Positions 37,847 to 48,917 of a stretch of DNA of 64,000 nt are shown piece after piece. Origin of the DNA: Pseudorasbora parva (taxonomy: Eukaryota; Chordata; Actinopteri; Cypriniformes; Gobionidae); contig NC_090182.1 in assembly GCF_024679245.1 (NCBI RefSeq), forward strand, positions 27,383,753-27,447,752, in the 5' to 3' direction. The notes under the pieces are model-generated. The model was not told the origin of the DNA, did no database searches, and was given only the letters and a program-made list of their open reading frames with translations. Within the stretch, counting starts at the first letter, position 1; the number at the start of each line of letters is the position of its first letter. The translations under genes were made by a program, and so were the position numbers.

Positions 37847-38953
37847 GCTGTACTTATTCAAAGAACCAGTTCTTTAACTTTAAGCCCCCCACCCCCCAGT
37901 GACCCGAGGAACCACAGCAAAAAAGCAATGGTAGAATGTGTTGCATCAGGATTGCATTTGTGTCAAGACTTGGATCTGATCTTCCGCCATACCGCTGTTT
38001 CCTCTGTCTAGTTCTGTGGCTTTTGCTCTTTCTCTTAATCTCTTTTACACACAAACACATATACATCAACAGTATCTATTTACCCTCCCCTGGGCTGTTT
38101 GCTAGAAAGAGCTTCTATTGATCTACGCTGATAATCATGTCGTTTAGCTCAACAGCAGTTTGTTGGTATATTTGTTGGTCTGTGAAAATATTATGAATGA
38201 CTGCAGGGTGAATCCAATCACCCCGCTCACTGATGCTTCAGAAAAAGTTGCTAAAAAGTAGATCTTTTTGTAGCATTTAGCCACAGCGACCAATCCCGCA
38301 TCCGTCCCCGTTCGCATGAAGATGTCCTTGTGCTATTGATCTCCTGTCCTGGATCCCATCAGAATTCCAGAGCCTGTTTACCCAGACACACACATATTCA
38401 TTCATGAACAAGCAGGCACAATATGCCACAAGCATTACATGGCAAAATTACGCCCTGGACCAGCCCCCATGGGAAATTAAACCAGCGGCAAATCATTAAA
38501 CCACAAGCTAAACATTAAGAGGCATTTGCATTTTTATTGCACCTGAAAGAATGGCAAGACTCCATTATCTCACACAGCCAGCATGGGAGCAGGGTATTAG
38601 TATTATTATATTGTCCCGTATAAAAACAATAGCGTTTAGTGCGCATGAGAAGGGGACCAAGAGGCTTGTTTACTTTCGCTATGTCTGCAAAGGGTTATGA
38701 TTATTGAAAGAGCACAGCCAGAGTGTTTGACAGACTCAACAATGCCTCGTTTTGTTATGTAAATCCTATTGTCATCAAACCCAAACAAACAAACAGGAGG
38801 CAAATGCGGCAGCTTCAGCCAAACAATTAGCTGAATGGGGTGAAAGTTTTGCAGGGACAGTTTGTCTCATTAATTGCTTTCTCAGCTGGATGTCTTCCAG
38901 GACCGTGTCCAAGAGTGATCACATTTAGCCCTCCAATCTTCTCCTGTTCACAG
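37847..38953 (+). other. Repeat-free intron end upstream of the second visible exon
   Basis: No repeat recognised from about 38130 to the splice site. Homeodomain/Fox-like ATTA, TTTATTG and TAAACA motifs are frequent. Possible conserved non-coding DNA (see findings). Confidence 0.45.
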
Positions 38954-39096
38954 GTGAGCGGGTTGTGCGCGCACGCTCCCGCGCGGGTGTCTCGTGCTGT
39001 GGCGCTGTCGAAAGAACACGGGGCAGCCTCACTGGTGCCCCACAACCGTCCCCAGGTGAACTTTGACCCTGACGAGACCCTCTTTGGACGCCGCAG
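38954..39096 (+). CDS. gpc3: Glypican exon with convertase-cleavage loop
   Basis: A small exon between TTCACAG (ending 38953) and CAG|GTAACG. It continues the previous exon in phase 0 and leaves in phase 2 (47 codons plus AG). The join reads KVSAQ then VSGLCAH, which parallels the LCAH segment of GPC3. R-V-S-R at 38984-38995 sits where GPC3 carries its furin-type RxxR site, so processing into disulphide-linked N- and C-terminal chains is plausible. The exon ends FDPDETLFGRRR, matching the acidic ETL followed by a basic triplet seen in GPC3 and GPC5. It contributes one conserved cysteine. The in-frame TAA directly after the exon belongs to the splice donor and is not a stop in the mRNA. The 20.6-kb intron before it is mostly transposon-derived. 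Confidence 0.9.
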
Positions 39097-39852
39097 GTAA
39101 CGTCACAATTCAATATTTCTAATTTCTAAAGTGATTTAAAGAAACAGCAGTCAGTTAACGATTGAAAATGTTTTCTCATTCAGTAACAGTGAACAGTAAT
39201 CTTCTAAATGCATATTATTGATCTTATTTTTTATTTTGAGCTAATCAAAAGATAATATCTGGATCTTTTAGTGAAACAGCAGTCTTCATTTTGGTGATGT
39301 ATACAGGACTTCTCCAATCATTGTGTTCGCTTAAAACCGTCCCTTTACATTTGACCTCAAGGCCGTTACATACTCCACAAGAACAGAGAAAATTTCGTCA
39401 TTTTGTTCTCGCAGCCCTGGTTTGGGAGTTCTCGCAGTTTGTTCTCGACTTTGCGTCTGAGCAGAACTTTTTTTCTTACAGGTGTCCGAGAACCATTGTG
39501 TGATTGGTCCGAAATTTAAAGTGGGCGGGGTTAATGCGGTGAAACGAAGTTGTTCAGTACCTGCTTTTCTCTTGAATGTACTGAGAAGAATGAACATTGT
39601 TCTTGTTCTTGCCACCTCAAGAAAACAGAAATTGAATTGTTCTTGGAGAGTATGTACCAAGCTTCAAGCTTGCCTTCAGATCTGTCTCTATCCAGTCAGA
39701 AACTGATAAATAGACATTTTTTCTTTTTCAATAAAAGATGGGTCCATTCATATGTTAAGTATTCATAAGTTCAAAAGGGTCCATTTATAAGTTTCCCTGC
39801 AAATTTGTATGAAACGAACCAACAGAAGATTGATACGCCACAGCATGACCTC
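39097..39852 (+). other. Start of 4.8-kb intron
   Basis: Begins GTAACG. 39330-39680 holds several TTGTTCTCG / GTTCTTG motifs and may be an old repeat; not resolved. Confidence 0.4.
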
Positions 39853-39856
39853 TTAA

Positions 39857-40544
39857 AGGTGCACTATGTAGTATTTTTGCAGTAAAAACCACTAGGCCAG
39901 TGTTATATATTTTGTTCAGTTGAGTACATACAATATCCCAAATGTTTCCAACTATTTGTAAATTGTAAGAAAATTGCTATTTTAACTAAGGACCGGGACG
40001 TGTCAGCATAGCGTTTGAGGGAGTCACCTGTCAATTGCGTCTGCGTTACCGTCAGTTTTATTTGGAGAAGCTCTTTTCTCTTAGCAGTGTGAACATGTCA
40101 CATCAGTGCCGAGCAAACGCACAGAGTAACGTCATAATTATAAACACACTTTAATGTATCTAATATGATAAACAGAGCTGCTTTACCTTATAATCATGAC
40201 CGGAAACACGGAAGTGCGGGTGCCCGGCGACTGTGTCCCGTCCCGTCATAATAATAAATAAATAAATAAATACAAGTCCCGGTGCTCGCAAGCTGTGTGT
40301 TTGTTTAACAATCACTCCAGCAGCCGTGCTCAGCTCCACAACACCCGGCCTTGCTCTGCTTCACACTACAGTAACGTTAATAACTGCATCCATGAACGTG
40401 ATTTCTGCCTGAGTCCTATTTTCCACCGGCTGTAAGGTGAAGATCACATGTCCCAAGATAATGCACTCAAACTTGGCGTCATCAAACTATGCCTTTGTTT
40501 TAAATAGGCGATCTCTAGTGGACGGAAAGTTGCATAGTGCACCT
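39857..40544. mobile_element. TTAA-flanked element (AGGTGCACTATG end), complete
   Basis: TTAA at 39853-39856 and 40545-40548. Termini AGGTGCACTATGTAGTA and TTGCATAGTGCACCT. 688 bp without a transposase ORF. A second copy's end is at 1-252. Confidence 0.92.
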
Positions 40545-40548
40545 TTAA

Positions 40549-41670
40549 CTGAATTACAAGAACACAAACTTCAAAGCTGCAGACTTATTTATATATTTAT
40601 ATATTAGAACCCAGTATTATTTGTTATATGTTGAATGTATGCCTTAAAAAAGATAAACATGATATCACGTCTGTTGCAGTGTACAAAAAAAAGATTTTGT
40701 GTGTCCGTCCCATCCCTTTATCTGTTTCATTTGGATATACATCACAATTTGAAGGAAAAGATCTGTCGCTACTTACTTTACATTGTGACTTTAATTTAAT
40801 AATTTAATACACAGGGTTTCTCCACTGGAAGTCATTTTTTAAAATCGGGGACCCAAAAAATTAATTAAAAATTAATTATTTAATATTTCTTGAAAAATGT
40901 CTTCATAATGTTTTAATAAACTGTATTATTATTATTATTGTAATAACTACATTCTGCTGTACAATAGTAATATATTTATTTCATAATTTCTTCATATTAA
41001 ACAGAATTTTGAAGGGCTGTACAGCAAATCCTTAGAGCTTCTGTGCTTTCTTTTGCCAAATTCACACACGTTCTGCGTTATACAGTAAATTCTGCGTCTT
41101 CTGCATCATAGAAATTGTAAGGGCCCTATATTGCTCTGTGTAAGCAACAGACTTCAGTTTGATTCATTCACATCACATCCACTGTAGCTCTCAAAACTCA
41201 ATTGCGTTTCCAAATATTCAGATATTGCGCCTCTTAGACCTATATTTTGAGCTGAAAACAAATAAGGACTTCAATTTCAGTCTGTTTCTCAAATAAAGCC
41301 ATTTTGAAAAACAAATAAATAAATCTGCACTTTTATGGGCCTGCTTTTGGAGCTTAACCGCTTCACTGATTCTAATGGCTGATCTTGTTATTCAGCAGTA
41401 ATGAAACATGAGTATGGCCTGACTTGCTCTTGCTCAAATGCTCTAAAAACACTTCACTACAAAAAAAAGCTTGAAAGCATTGCAGCTATAGAAATGACAG
41501 TAAGTCAATTCTGTGCAAATAAAATGAGTGAATAACAAATGTGAGGAATAGGAATCACAGCCAACCATAATGCCGTTCCTCATGCATCTCACATCTTCTG
41601 AGGCTGTTTGTGTGGAATGTATTGAAATGCTGTAATAGATTCTCCACTTGAGCGCTTCTAAAAAAAACTC
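40549..41670 (+). other. Intronic DNA, nothing recognised
   Basis: AT-rich, with runs of A/T and a short (ATT)n. No gene. Confidence 0.4.
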
Positions 41671-41674
41671 TCTT

Positions 41675-41792
<118 letters not shown>

Positions 41793-42113
41793 ACTGTAGA
41801 TTCACTGACCTTTTTAGAGGTCTCCCAACCAACTCAAACAGTCTCTTCCATGTTTTTGAGTATTTGAATGACGCTGTGTGCAGAGGCATCATGCACCTTT
41901 TTTCTACTTCTGTACTTTTCTTCCACTTTTTTTCCTATTAAAGATAAGACATGACCCAAAATGCTTTTTTGACGATAGTGGATTACTTGATTCTAACTAT
42001 GGTTAGAGTTAAATGTCAGTGCATAAAGAGACTCTGGTTCAAGTCCTCCCTTAATTTATGTATGACAATATATACATACGTATAAGTACCAAAACTACCA
42101 TGATTCAGTAATA

Positions 42114-42885
42114 CAGTGCACCCGGACAGTATTCCCAGCGCGTCACTTTTTCCACATTTTGTTATGTTACAGCCTTATATTTTTTTCAAGTTCCATCAGG
42201 TTGGATGGAGAGCGTCAGTCCACAGTCATTTTCAGATCTCTCCAGAGATGTTTAATCGTGTTCAAGTCAGGGCTCTGGTGGGCCTACTCGAGGACATTCA
42301 CATACTCGAGGAGTTGTCCCGTTGCCACTCCTTTGTTATCTTGGCTGTGTGGTCATTGTCCTGTTTGAAGATAAACCTTCGCTCCAGTCTGAGGTCCAGA
42401 GTTCTCTGGAGCAGGTTTTCATCAAGGATGTTGCATTCCTTGCTGCATTCATCTTTCCCTCGATCCTAACTAGTCTCCCAGGTCCTGCCGCTGAAAAACA
42501 TCCCCACAGCATGATGCTGTTAACTATGGGACCTTATAAATAAAGGTGTGTGCCTTTCCAAATGCTAAATCAACTGAATTTACCACAGGTGGACTACAAT
42601 CAAGTTGTAGAAACATCTCAAGAATGATCAGTGAAAACAGGATGCACCTGAGCTCAATTTTGAGTGTCATGGCAAAGGCTGTGAATACGTGTGAATGTGA
42701 TTTTTGGCGTTTTTTATTTTTAATAAATTTGCAAAGATTTGAAACAAACTTCTTCGACATTGTCATTATGGGGGACTGTTTGTAGAATTAAGGATTTTTT
42801 TTTTTAAATTTAATCAATTTTGGAATAACGCTGTAACTAAAATGTGGAAAAAGTAAAGCGCTGTGGATACTTTCTGGACGCACTG
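42114..42885 (-). mobile_element. Internally deleted Tc1-like transposon
   Basis: Flanked by TA (42112-42113, 42886-42887). Termini CAGTGCACCCGGACAGTATT and TACTTTCTGGACGCACTG, with subterminal CACTTTTTCCACATTTTG / AAAATGTGGAAAAAGTAA. 772 bp is about half of the usual 1.6 kb. Confidence 0.93.
42190..42522 (-). pseudogene. Tc1 transposase remnant
   Basis: Read on the minus strand from 42522, the translation gives SIMLWGCFSAAGPGRLVRIEG, then in other frames QDNDHTAKITKEW and DLNTIKHLWRDLK. These are the catalytic-core landmarks of Tc1/mariner DDE transposases (the WGCFS block, the D of the QDND block, and the HLWRDLK block). Several frameshifts separate them and the N-terminal DNA-binding part is gone, so no functional product is possible. 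Confidence 0.85.
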
Positions 42886-42889
42886 TATA

Positions 42890-43165
42890 TTATGTGTGAT
42901 GGCAAAGCTGAAATGTTCAGCTTTATAACTCCAGTCTTCAGTATCACATGATCCTTCTAATAGCATCTAATATGCTGTTTTGGTGCTCAAGAAACATTTA
43001 TTATCAAAATTATTACCAGTGTTGGATAATATATTTGTGGGAACCATGATGCATTTTTTCTAAGGATTCTTTGATGAATCAAAGTTACAGAACAGCATGT
43101 ATTTGAAATAAATAATACTGAATAAAAGTATTCAATTCTTTTACTGACCCCAGCCTTTTGAATGA
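42890..43165. repeat. Half of an AAAAG(T/G)CTGGGGTCA-type repeat
   Basis: Carries TATCACATGATCCTTCTAA, GGTGCTCAAGAAACATTTAT and the end TTTTACTGACCCCAGCCTTTT, shared with 11565-12003 and 48583-48880. It starts directly beside the Tc1 end. Confidence 0.65.
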
Positions 43166-43900
43166 TAGTATACAAAATATAAATGATATATCATAAATTA
43201 TATTAAATTAATGTAGAATTATTCTATCATATTTTATATAATATTTTATGCCAAATATATCATATATATACTTTTTCTTAAAAATTGCTGATTCAAAAAT
43301 CTGAGGTGACACATCTGACTAGGTGGGCGACTGAGTCATCCAGGTTGGAGGTATGTGTATGAGTTGTGAAATGCAGTGTGTGTTTGTGTATTTGTGCTGT
43401 TAGTTGAGGTGTGTGTGAGTGTTCGGGCTGATGATGACAGAGAGAAGCTCATTAACACAGGCTTTGTCTCCTGCCGTGTGAGTGACATTGAGCTGCCTTC
43501 TGCCCGCTCTGTCCTGTGCTGTTCCACTCTCCCTCGCTCTGATGAGCAGATGAGAACGGCCAAGCCAACACAGTCGGCTGTTTCCTCTCCAGCATAATGT
43601 CAATTATCAGTCAAAATGTCTCAAATCAACTTAGCCAGACAGTAAACGACATGTAATGGAGTAGATCACGTTTCACACTGTGTTTGACCCCAACCCCATT
43701 TTCATTTTTCTGATTCTTCAATCTTCTTTCTCCATGCCCCTCATTTTCACCCATAAATCCCTGTGTCTTTGTGCTGTTGATTCTTTTTAATCTTGCCTCT
43801 TTGTGCAGATCTAATTTCAATTTTCATTTTCTTTGAGTCCACATGGCTTATTCTTTCCGCTGCTTTCATACTTTCTCAATTTCCTCTCTGTCTGCTGCAG
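43166..43900 (+). other. Intron end before the LCWNG exon
   Basis: No gene or repeat recognised. The pyrimidine-rich end TTTCCTCTCTGTCTGCTGCAG forms the 3' splice site. Confidence 0.6.
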
Positions 43901-44026
43901 GGAGTTTATCTCTGGTCTGAGAGGCTTCAGTCAGTTCTACAGTGGTCTCGGAGAAGCGTTGTGCAGCAAAGAGCCGACTGCACTCAACGGCTCCCTCTGC
44001 TGGAACGGACAGGAGATGACGGACAA
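43901..44026 (+). CDS. gpc3: Glypican exon, LCWNG segment
   Basis: The exon begins after CTGCTGCAG (ending 43900) and ends at GACAA|GTGAGT. Its first G completes the Arg codon started by AG of the previous exon, and it leaves in phase 2 again. It encodes REFISGLRGFSQFYSGL, then LCSKE, a potential N-glycosylation sequon NGS at 43986, and LCWNGQEMTD. LCWNGQE is a near-invariant glypican motif holding one of the last core cysteines. EFI..LR....FY.GL...LC..E is somewhat closer to GPC5, whereas LCWNGQE followed by an acidic/basic pair is closer to GPC3. The two cysteines bring the visible total to ten of fourteen; the remainder would lie in the upstream exons. Confidence 0.92.
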
Positions 44027-45799
44027 GTGAGTATTTCATTTGTGGCAGCACTGATGACCGCATAGCTACATAATACTGCATTCGTTAATTTTAGTCTCAC
44101 AATATAATGTCTTTTAGCCTATAATTAAGGCGTAAATGTTCATTAAAAAGAAAGTAAATTCATTAAGTGGCATCATTCCGCTTGCAGATATAGTCCCTGA
44201 CATGTAAAACTAAGATTAATAGTTGTTCTCAATGGGTGCTGTGCAGCAGAACAATTGTTTCACATCCTTGCGGTTACAATGGACCCTTGCCAGGCTAGAC
44301 AGCATATTTAATTTGATGCGAATAAATGAGTGCATGAGGGAATGAGTATAGCCTGATAAATAAGTTGTACTGTCTTAAGGTTCTGGGTCATGTTTCATTT
44401 TCACAGCCCATGTTTTCCCACAGGCTGTTCGTCCGCTGGAAACCTTTTTTCAGTGTTTCGTCAGCTGAAAGATTGCCACCAAGGTACCAATGGTACAACC
44501 TATTGGACAGACCGTGCAACTATCCTGTTTTATTTGTGCCAGGCGTCTTGCTTCACTAAGATTATTTTGGTACTTTTGCATGGATGGGATGCTATATTGA
44601 CCACTCAGCATGCAAGACACAGGCTCAAACTATTGTATAATATAAGTTATTTCAGGATGGAAGAGGCTTTTATCTCTTTAAAACATACACACACTCTCTA
44701 TTAGTGTTTTTATTCTGACCGTTTTTACTAAGTGGGTAAAAGTAGCATATATTACAATAGAATCAGCCTCCTAAATGCTTTCCAGTATTACTACAATCTC
44801 AAAATGGCCTCGAAGAGACATATTGCCCCTGAGCTTGTCACAAATCTTGAAGTCTAAAAAGCTTTCTGAATAAAACTGAGACAGTGTAAGTGGCTGGTAG
44901 CTGAGCGGATGATTATGTATGTGTGTGTGTGTATATATATCTAATGAGTTTGGCTGACTCCAGTTCCATCTGACAGGCAACAGGGTGTGAATGTGATGTG
45001 GTCATTGTGGGGTAAGTGATGTCGGGTGGTTTGGTGGCTAATTGCTCCTTTCCTTCGTTCACTCTGTGACTGCCTGCGCCTGGCTCTCCACGCGCCCTTT
45101 GGAACCCAATTTAAAAATTGTCATATTTTAGTTCACCATGTCCCTTGTGCTTCTGGCCCATAACTCTAGCACTCTCTCACAGTCCAAATCAAATTCATGC
45201 TGGCAAATGACAATAAATCAGTGCATCCCTGACCAAACAGAAAAGCTTTAAGAGCTGCGGTATCTCATCCTAACGACTTGGAAATATTAGCTCAAAACTG
45301 AAGTGATCATTAAAGTCAACATGATATCAAAATGGATTCTATTTACTGTCTTAATGCTCGTTCCTGGTCTTATTGTGAACATTATTCCAAAGAAATCCTA
45401 TTTAAATTAAATCTTTAATCACTAATAACTTCCTCTGAAATTACTTTCCTTTTTATTGCCTGTCAGATAATGTTGACCAATTGCCAAATAGCTATTATAT
45501 AAACTCTCATATAGTTTGGCTACATTCTAGTTTAAAGTAATTCTTGATTAATTCCTATCCATTTTCATATGAAATATCTCCTTTACTCTAAACTACATCA
45601 CATTATGGAACTAAAATGGGTTGACTTTTAAGTGGACTTTAGAGGATTGTGTCCATTTTGTTAATGATTGTGTCAATAAATATAAGAAGACTTTAAAATA
45701 ATTTGCATGTTCACATTTCTTGAAAATATTTGATATTAGATGCTTCCAATTCTTTTTCTCCAAATATTATATTTATTTCAATTATTATATTAAGCTATA
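44027..45799 (+). other. Start of 12.7-kb intron
   Basis: Begins GTGAGT. A possible 60-bp cryptic exon at 44424-44483 was considered and rejected. No recognised repeats. Confidence 0.45.
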
Positions 45800-45804
45800 A
45801 TATA

Positions 45805-45814
<10 letters not shown>

Positions 45815-45881
<67 letters not shown>
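45815..45881. repeat. (TA)n microsatellite
   Basis: About 65 bp of TA units. Confidence 0.96.
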
Positions 45882-45885
<4 letters not shown>

Positions 45886-47126
45886 TAGCGTAATAAAGAA
45901 ATTAACTGTTTTTAGTTTGTGATTTAAAAAAAATGTAAATTCAGTAATAATACAATTCTAAATTAATTGCTTGTTTTCAAAAAAATCATTTATATATCAT
46001 CATAAGTTACATCAATAAAAGTTGTCACATCAAATAGAAATAGAACTTGAATGGTAAAAGTTACACCTGCATTATGTAACCTGTACAGATCTGGTAAGTT
46101 TTTGCTCAGGTGGCTGAATTTTCTGCACAATATAGAAAAGTTTTGCTCAGCAAGAGCACTGGGGGTGAAATGGCCTGGTCACAACAGCATGGTGAACAGT
46201 TGGCCTTAGGGGACAGACAGCTGTGTCAGAGGGCTCTCAGGCCCTCAGGAATTAATTAGGACCCATGAGAGAAATAGATATGGGAAGAGAGAACTAGAAT
46301 AATGATGCTTTGCCAGAAATGTCTGCTGAATCTCAATGTCATTCCTTGGCTTTATAGTGAAATATAATTAATTCTGGAATGCGTTCAGACCCATTTTATG
46401 CAACGTATTGAAGACGAAGCGCTGTTTCACATTCTGAACTGGGAAGAAAGCCATCTTAATTGTGCCAAAGAATGTCACCATTTATGTGGCCCTGATATAT
46501 TAAATAGTAAACTCAAAAATGTCAGAGCATAAAGCAAATTCATTAACGCCACAGTCAAATAAACACAACAAGCAGCTAAAACAACATTCCTGCTCATTCT
46601 TTTATACAAAACAAAATGGTTGAATCTGTGCAAAATGTTATTATTATTGCAAAAAGATGATTTAATTGTAAAGTTATTTAGCGTCCCTGGTGTTGGCTAG
46701 AAATGATATGTTTCCCTGTGCAAGAGGCAGTGCAGAGGAGCCCTCAATGTCAAGGATCAAGTCACCAAAACTCTGGCACAGATTTCTGCCTTCTAGATAA
46801 TCAATTTTAGCATTCTCAGTATCTGCCTTCTTCATTTTGGTCAATGTTTTCAAACCGTTTTTGTCTTATGTACTCCCACAAGCCCATAAGCTTGGCTCAA
46901 GTACCTCCTTATCGACTCAAAACCATAAACATTCTCCTCGTATTATACCAGATACCATTTGGCATGATTAGTAATGTTATTAAAATGGTCACCATTACAA
47001 TGATTCACTGTTAAACTAAAAACAATCAATTCTGTGGGTGAAAAACAGACTTGCCAAGTAGCTACATCTGAGTCACCAATCACCAAGTAGCTACAGAAGT
47101 TTTATTAATGCAGAATTTATTTAAAA
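45882..47126 (+). other. Intronic DNA, repeat-poor
   Basis: 46090-46560 is repeat-free and moderately GC-rich; a candidate for conserved non-coding DNA. No gene. Confidence 0.4.
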
Positions 47127-47875
47127 ATGAATTTAGTTTGGTATTAGCTTGTTTGACTCAGATATTTTATGGGATGACAATAGGATTGAAGGTTGTAGTA
47201 CTGAGGCGTGTGAGGGAGAATATACAGCAGTCCCCATCATATACCCGATGCAATGTGGGCAAAGCATGACGCAAGTATTTTTTGCTAGTTTTGACTTTAG
47301 CGTTGTTTATATAAATACAATTAACTCGCGCCCATGGGCTTGCTAGTCTGAAAACGAGGTGTGTTCAGGCGCAGTGTTGGCACGTTGCTATTTTTCAGGA
47401 AACTTAAAACCGACAAAAACCTGTTGTTGTTTAAAAACCTAAAGTCAATGGTGCTGTATTACTTGTGTTATTTAAAGGGCGCGTTCAGAATATGCGCTTA
47501 TGGGCGAGTGTACAACGCATGTACACTCTGCTCATTACACACACAAGGACGCGCAGCAGCATACAAAATATACAAATAAAAGGATTCCTCTCTGGATAAG
47601 CGTTCCGTCTTTCCGCCATGTAAATGGCGAATCCGCCATGGTGCAAGTGCAACTGCTAAAGGAAATGGGAGATGAGACTCTGATTGGTTTATTACACATT
47701 AGGCTCAAAACACCCATTACTCATTAAGAGACTACAACCGTTTTGGACCATGCGGCTGGTGCGCCAACCTTTTTTCCGTTGTTTAACTTGCAAAAGTGGA
47801 TTCGGACACGCCCTAAGTGCACCTGCGCCATGCGCTTCAGACCATGCACTCAGATCCTTAAAATAGAGCCCTCTA
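47127..47875. repeat. Probable interspersed element (GCGCCC-rich)
   Basis: Contains GAGGTGTGTTCAGGCGCAG, TTATTTAAAGGGCGCGTTCAG and CCTGCGCCATGCGCTTCAG, ending TTAAAATAGAGCCCT. I recognise the style as a teleost DNA-element type, but no clear inverted ends or target duplication were found here. Confidence 0.45.
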
Positions 47876-48580
47876 TCTTTAGGTTTGAAGGGAGTTTGTG
47901 GCAGACAAGCTTGTTCATTTATAACTCTGAGAAGTAAGTGAATTTAAGTCAAGACTGGAGGGTATTCATTGTGTTTTGTAAAGCTTCCTAGAGTCCTAGA
48001 GCACTTCCCTTTTCCTCAAGCTCAATACACACTCTCTCCTTCAGCTGTTCCTCAGTTAGCTCATGAAGAGTCTCGTGATTGATTCTCGTGGTCTCCAGCG
48101 GGTTTGGGCAGTGGGGCATGCTGGATCTCTGAGGGGTGCTCAGTAGGACCATGAGTCTGAGGAGGTTCAGCAGGAGTAGCTGGTCCAGACTGTACATCCA
48201 CAGGGTGTTTAGTCATTTCCTGTAGAAACAGTTGGGTCGCATGTGCTCCTGCTGTACAATAATGCCTGTTGTGGGTTGTTTTTGTTTTTTAGGAATCACA
48301 ACGTGGCAGATTAAATGAAGTATATTTTACGTATATTTTTAGAACATGTGGGAAAAGCCAACTTTTGTCTTCTGAATAATTTTTACATTTACAATATAAA
48401 ATGGCACTTAACATTAATGCAAACATATTACTCACACTAGCATTTCATTTGATAAAATAATTTAAATGATTCTACAGAATGTTTGTCCAAAATGTTGAAT
48501 TTTTAATGTGCTTTATCTTTAAAAATAAATATGGGATCATTAATACTTTTATTAATAAATATTGATAGTAAAGACATCAG
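47876..48580 (+). other. Intronic DNA, nothing recognised
   Basis: A 69-residue minus-strand ORF (47988-48197) lacks support. Confidence 0.4.
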
Positions 48581-48582
48581 TG

Positions 48583-48880
48583 TTACACAATATTTTTTAT
48601 TTCAAACAAACAAAAAAAAAGCTGTTCTTTTAAACTTCAGTTCATCAAGAAACAAAAAAATCCTCACATTTATCATTGTTTCCACAGAATTTTAAGCAGC
48701 TGTTTTTTAACATAATAATAAGAAACATTTCTTGAGCAGCAAATCTGCAAAGAATGATTTCTGAAGGATCACTGAAGACTGGAGTAAAATATGCTGAAAA
48801 CTTAGCTTTGCATCACAGGAATAAATTACATTTTAAATCATATTAAAATAGAAAACTTTATTTTTAATTATATTTCACAA
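48583..48880. repeat. Interior of the GGGGTCA-type repeat
   Basis: Shares AAACATTTCTTGAGCAGCAA, GAAGGATCACTGAAGACTGG and GCTTTGCATCACAGGAATAA with 59636-60167. The ends are missing. Confidence 0.65.
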
Positions 48881-48917
48881 TATTACAGTTTTTGACTGTT
48901 GTTTTCATGAGCCTTAA

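Noticed and set aside
44424..44483. 60-bp possible extra glypican exon (TTTTCCCACAG ... CCACCAAG|GTACCA), phase 2 at both ends
   Set aside because: The frame is compatible, but LFVRWKPFFSVSSAERLPP has no glypican similarity, the donor is weak, and 43901-44026 joins 56775-56886 in phase without it. RNA-seq junctions would decide.
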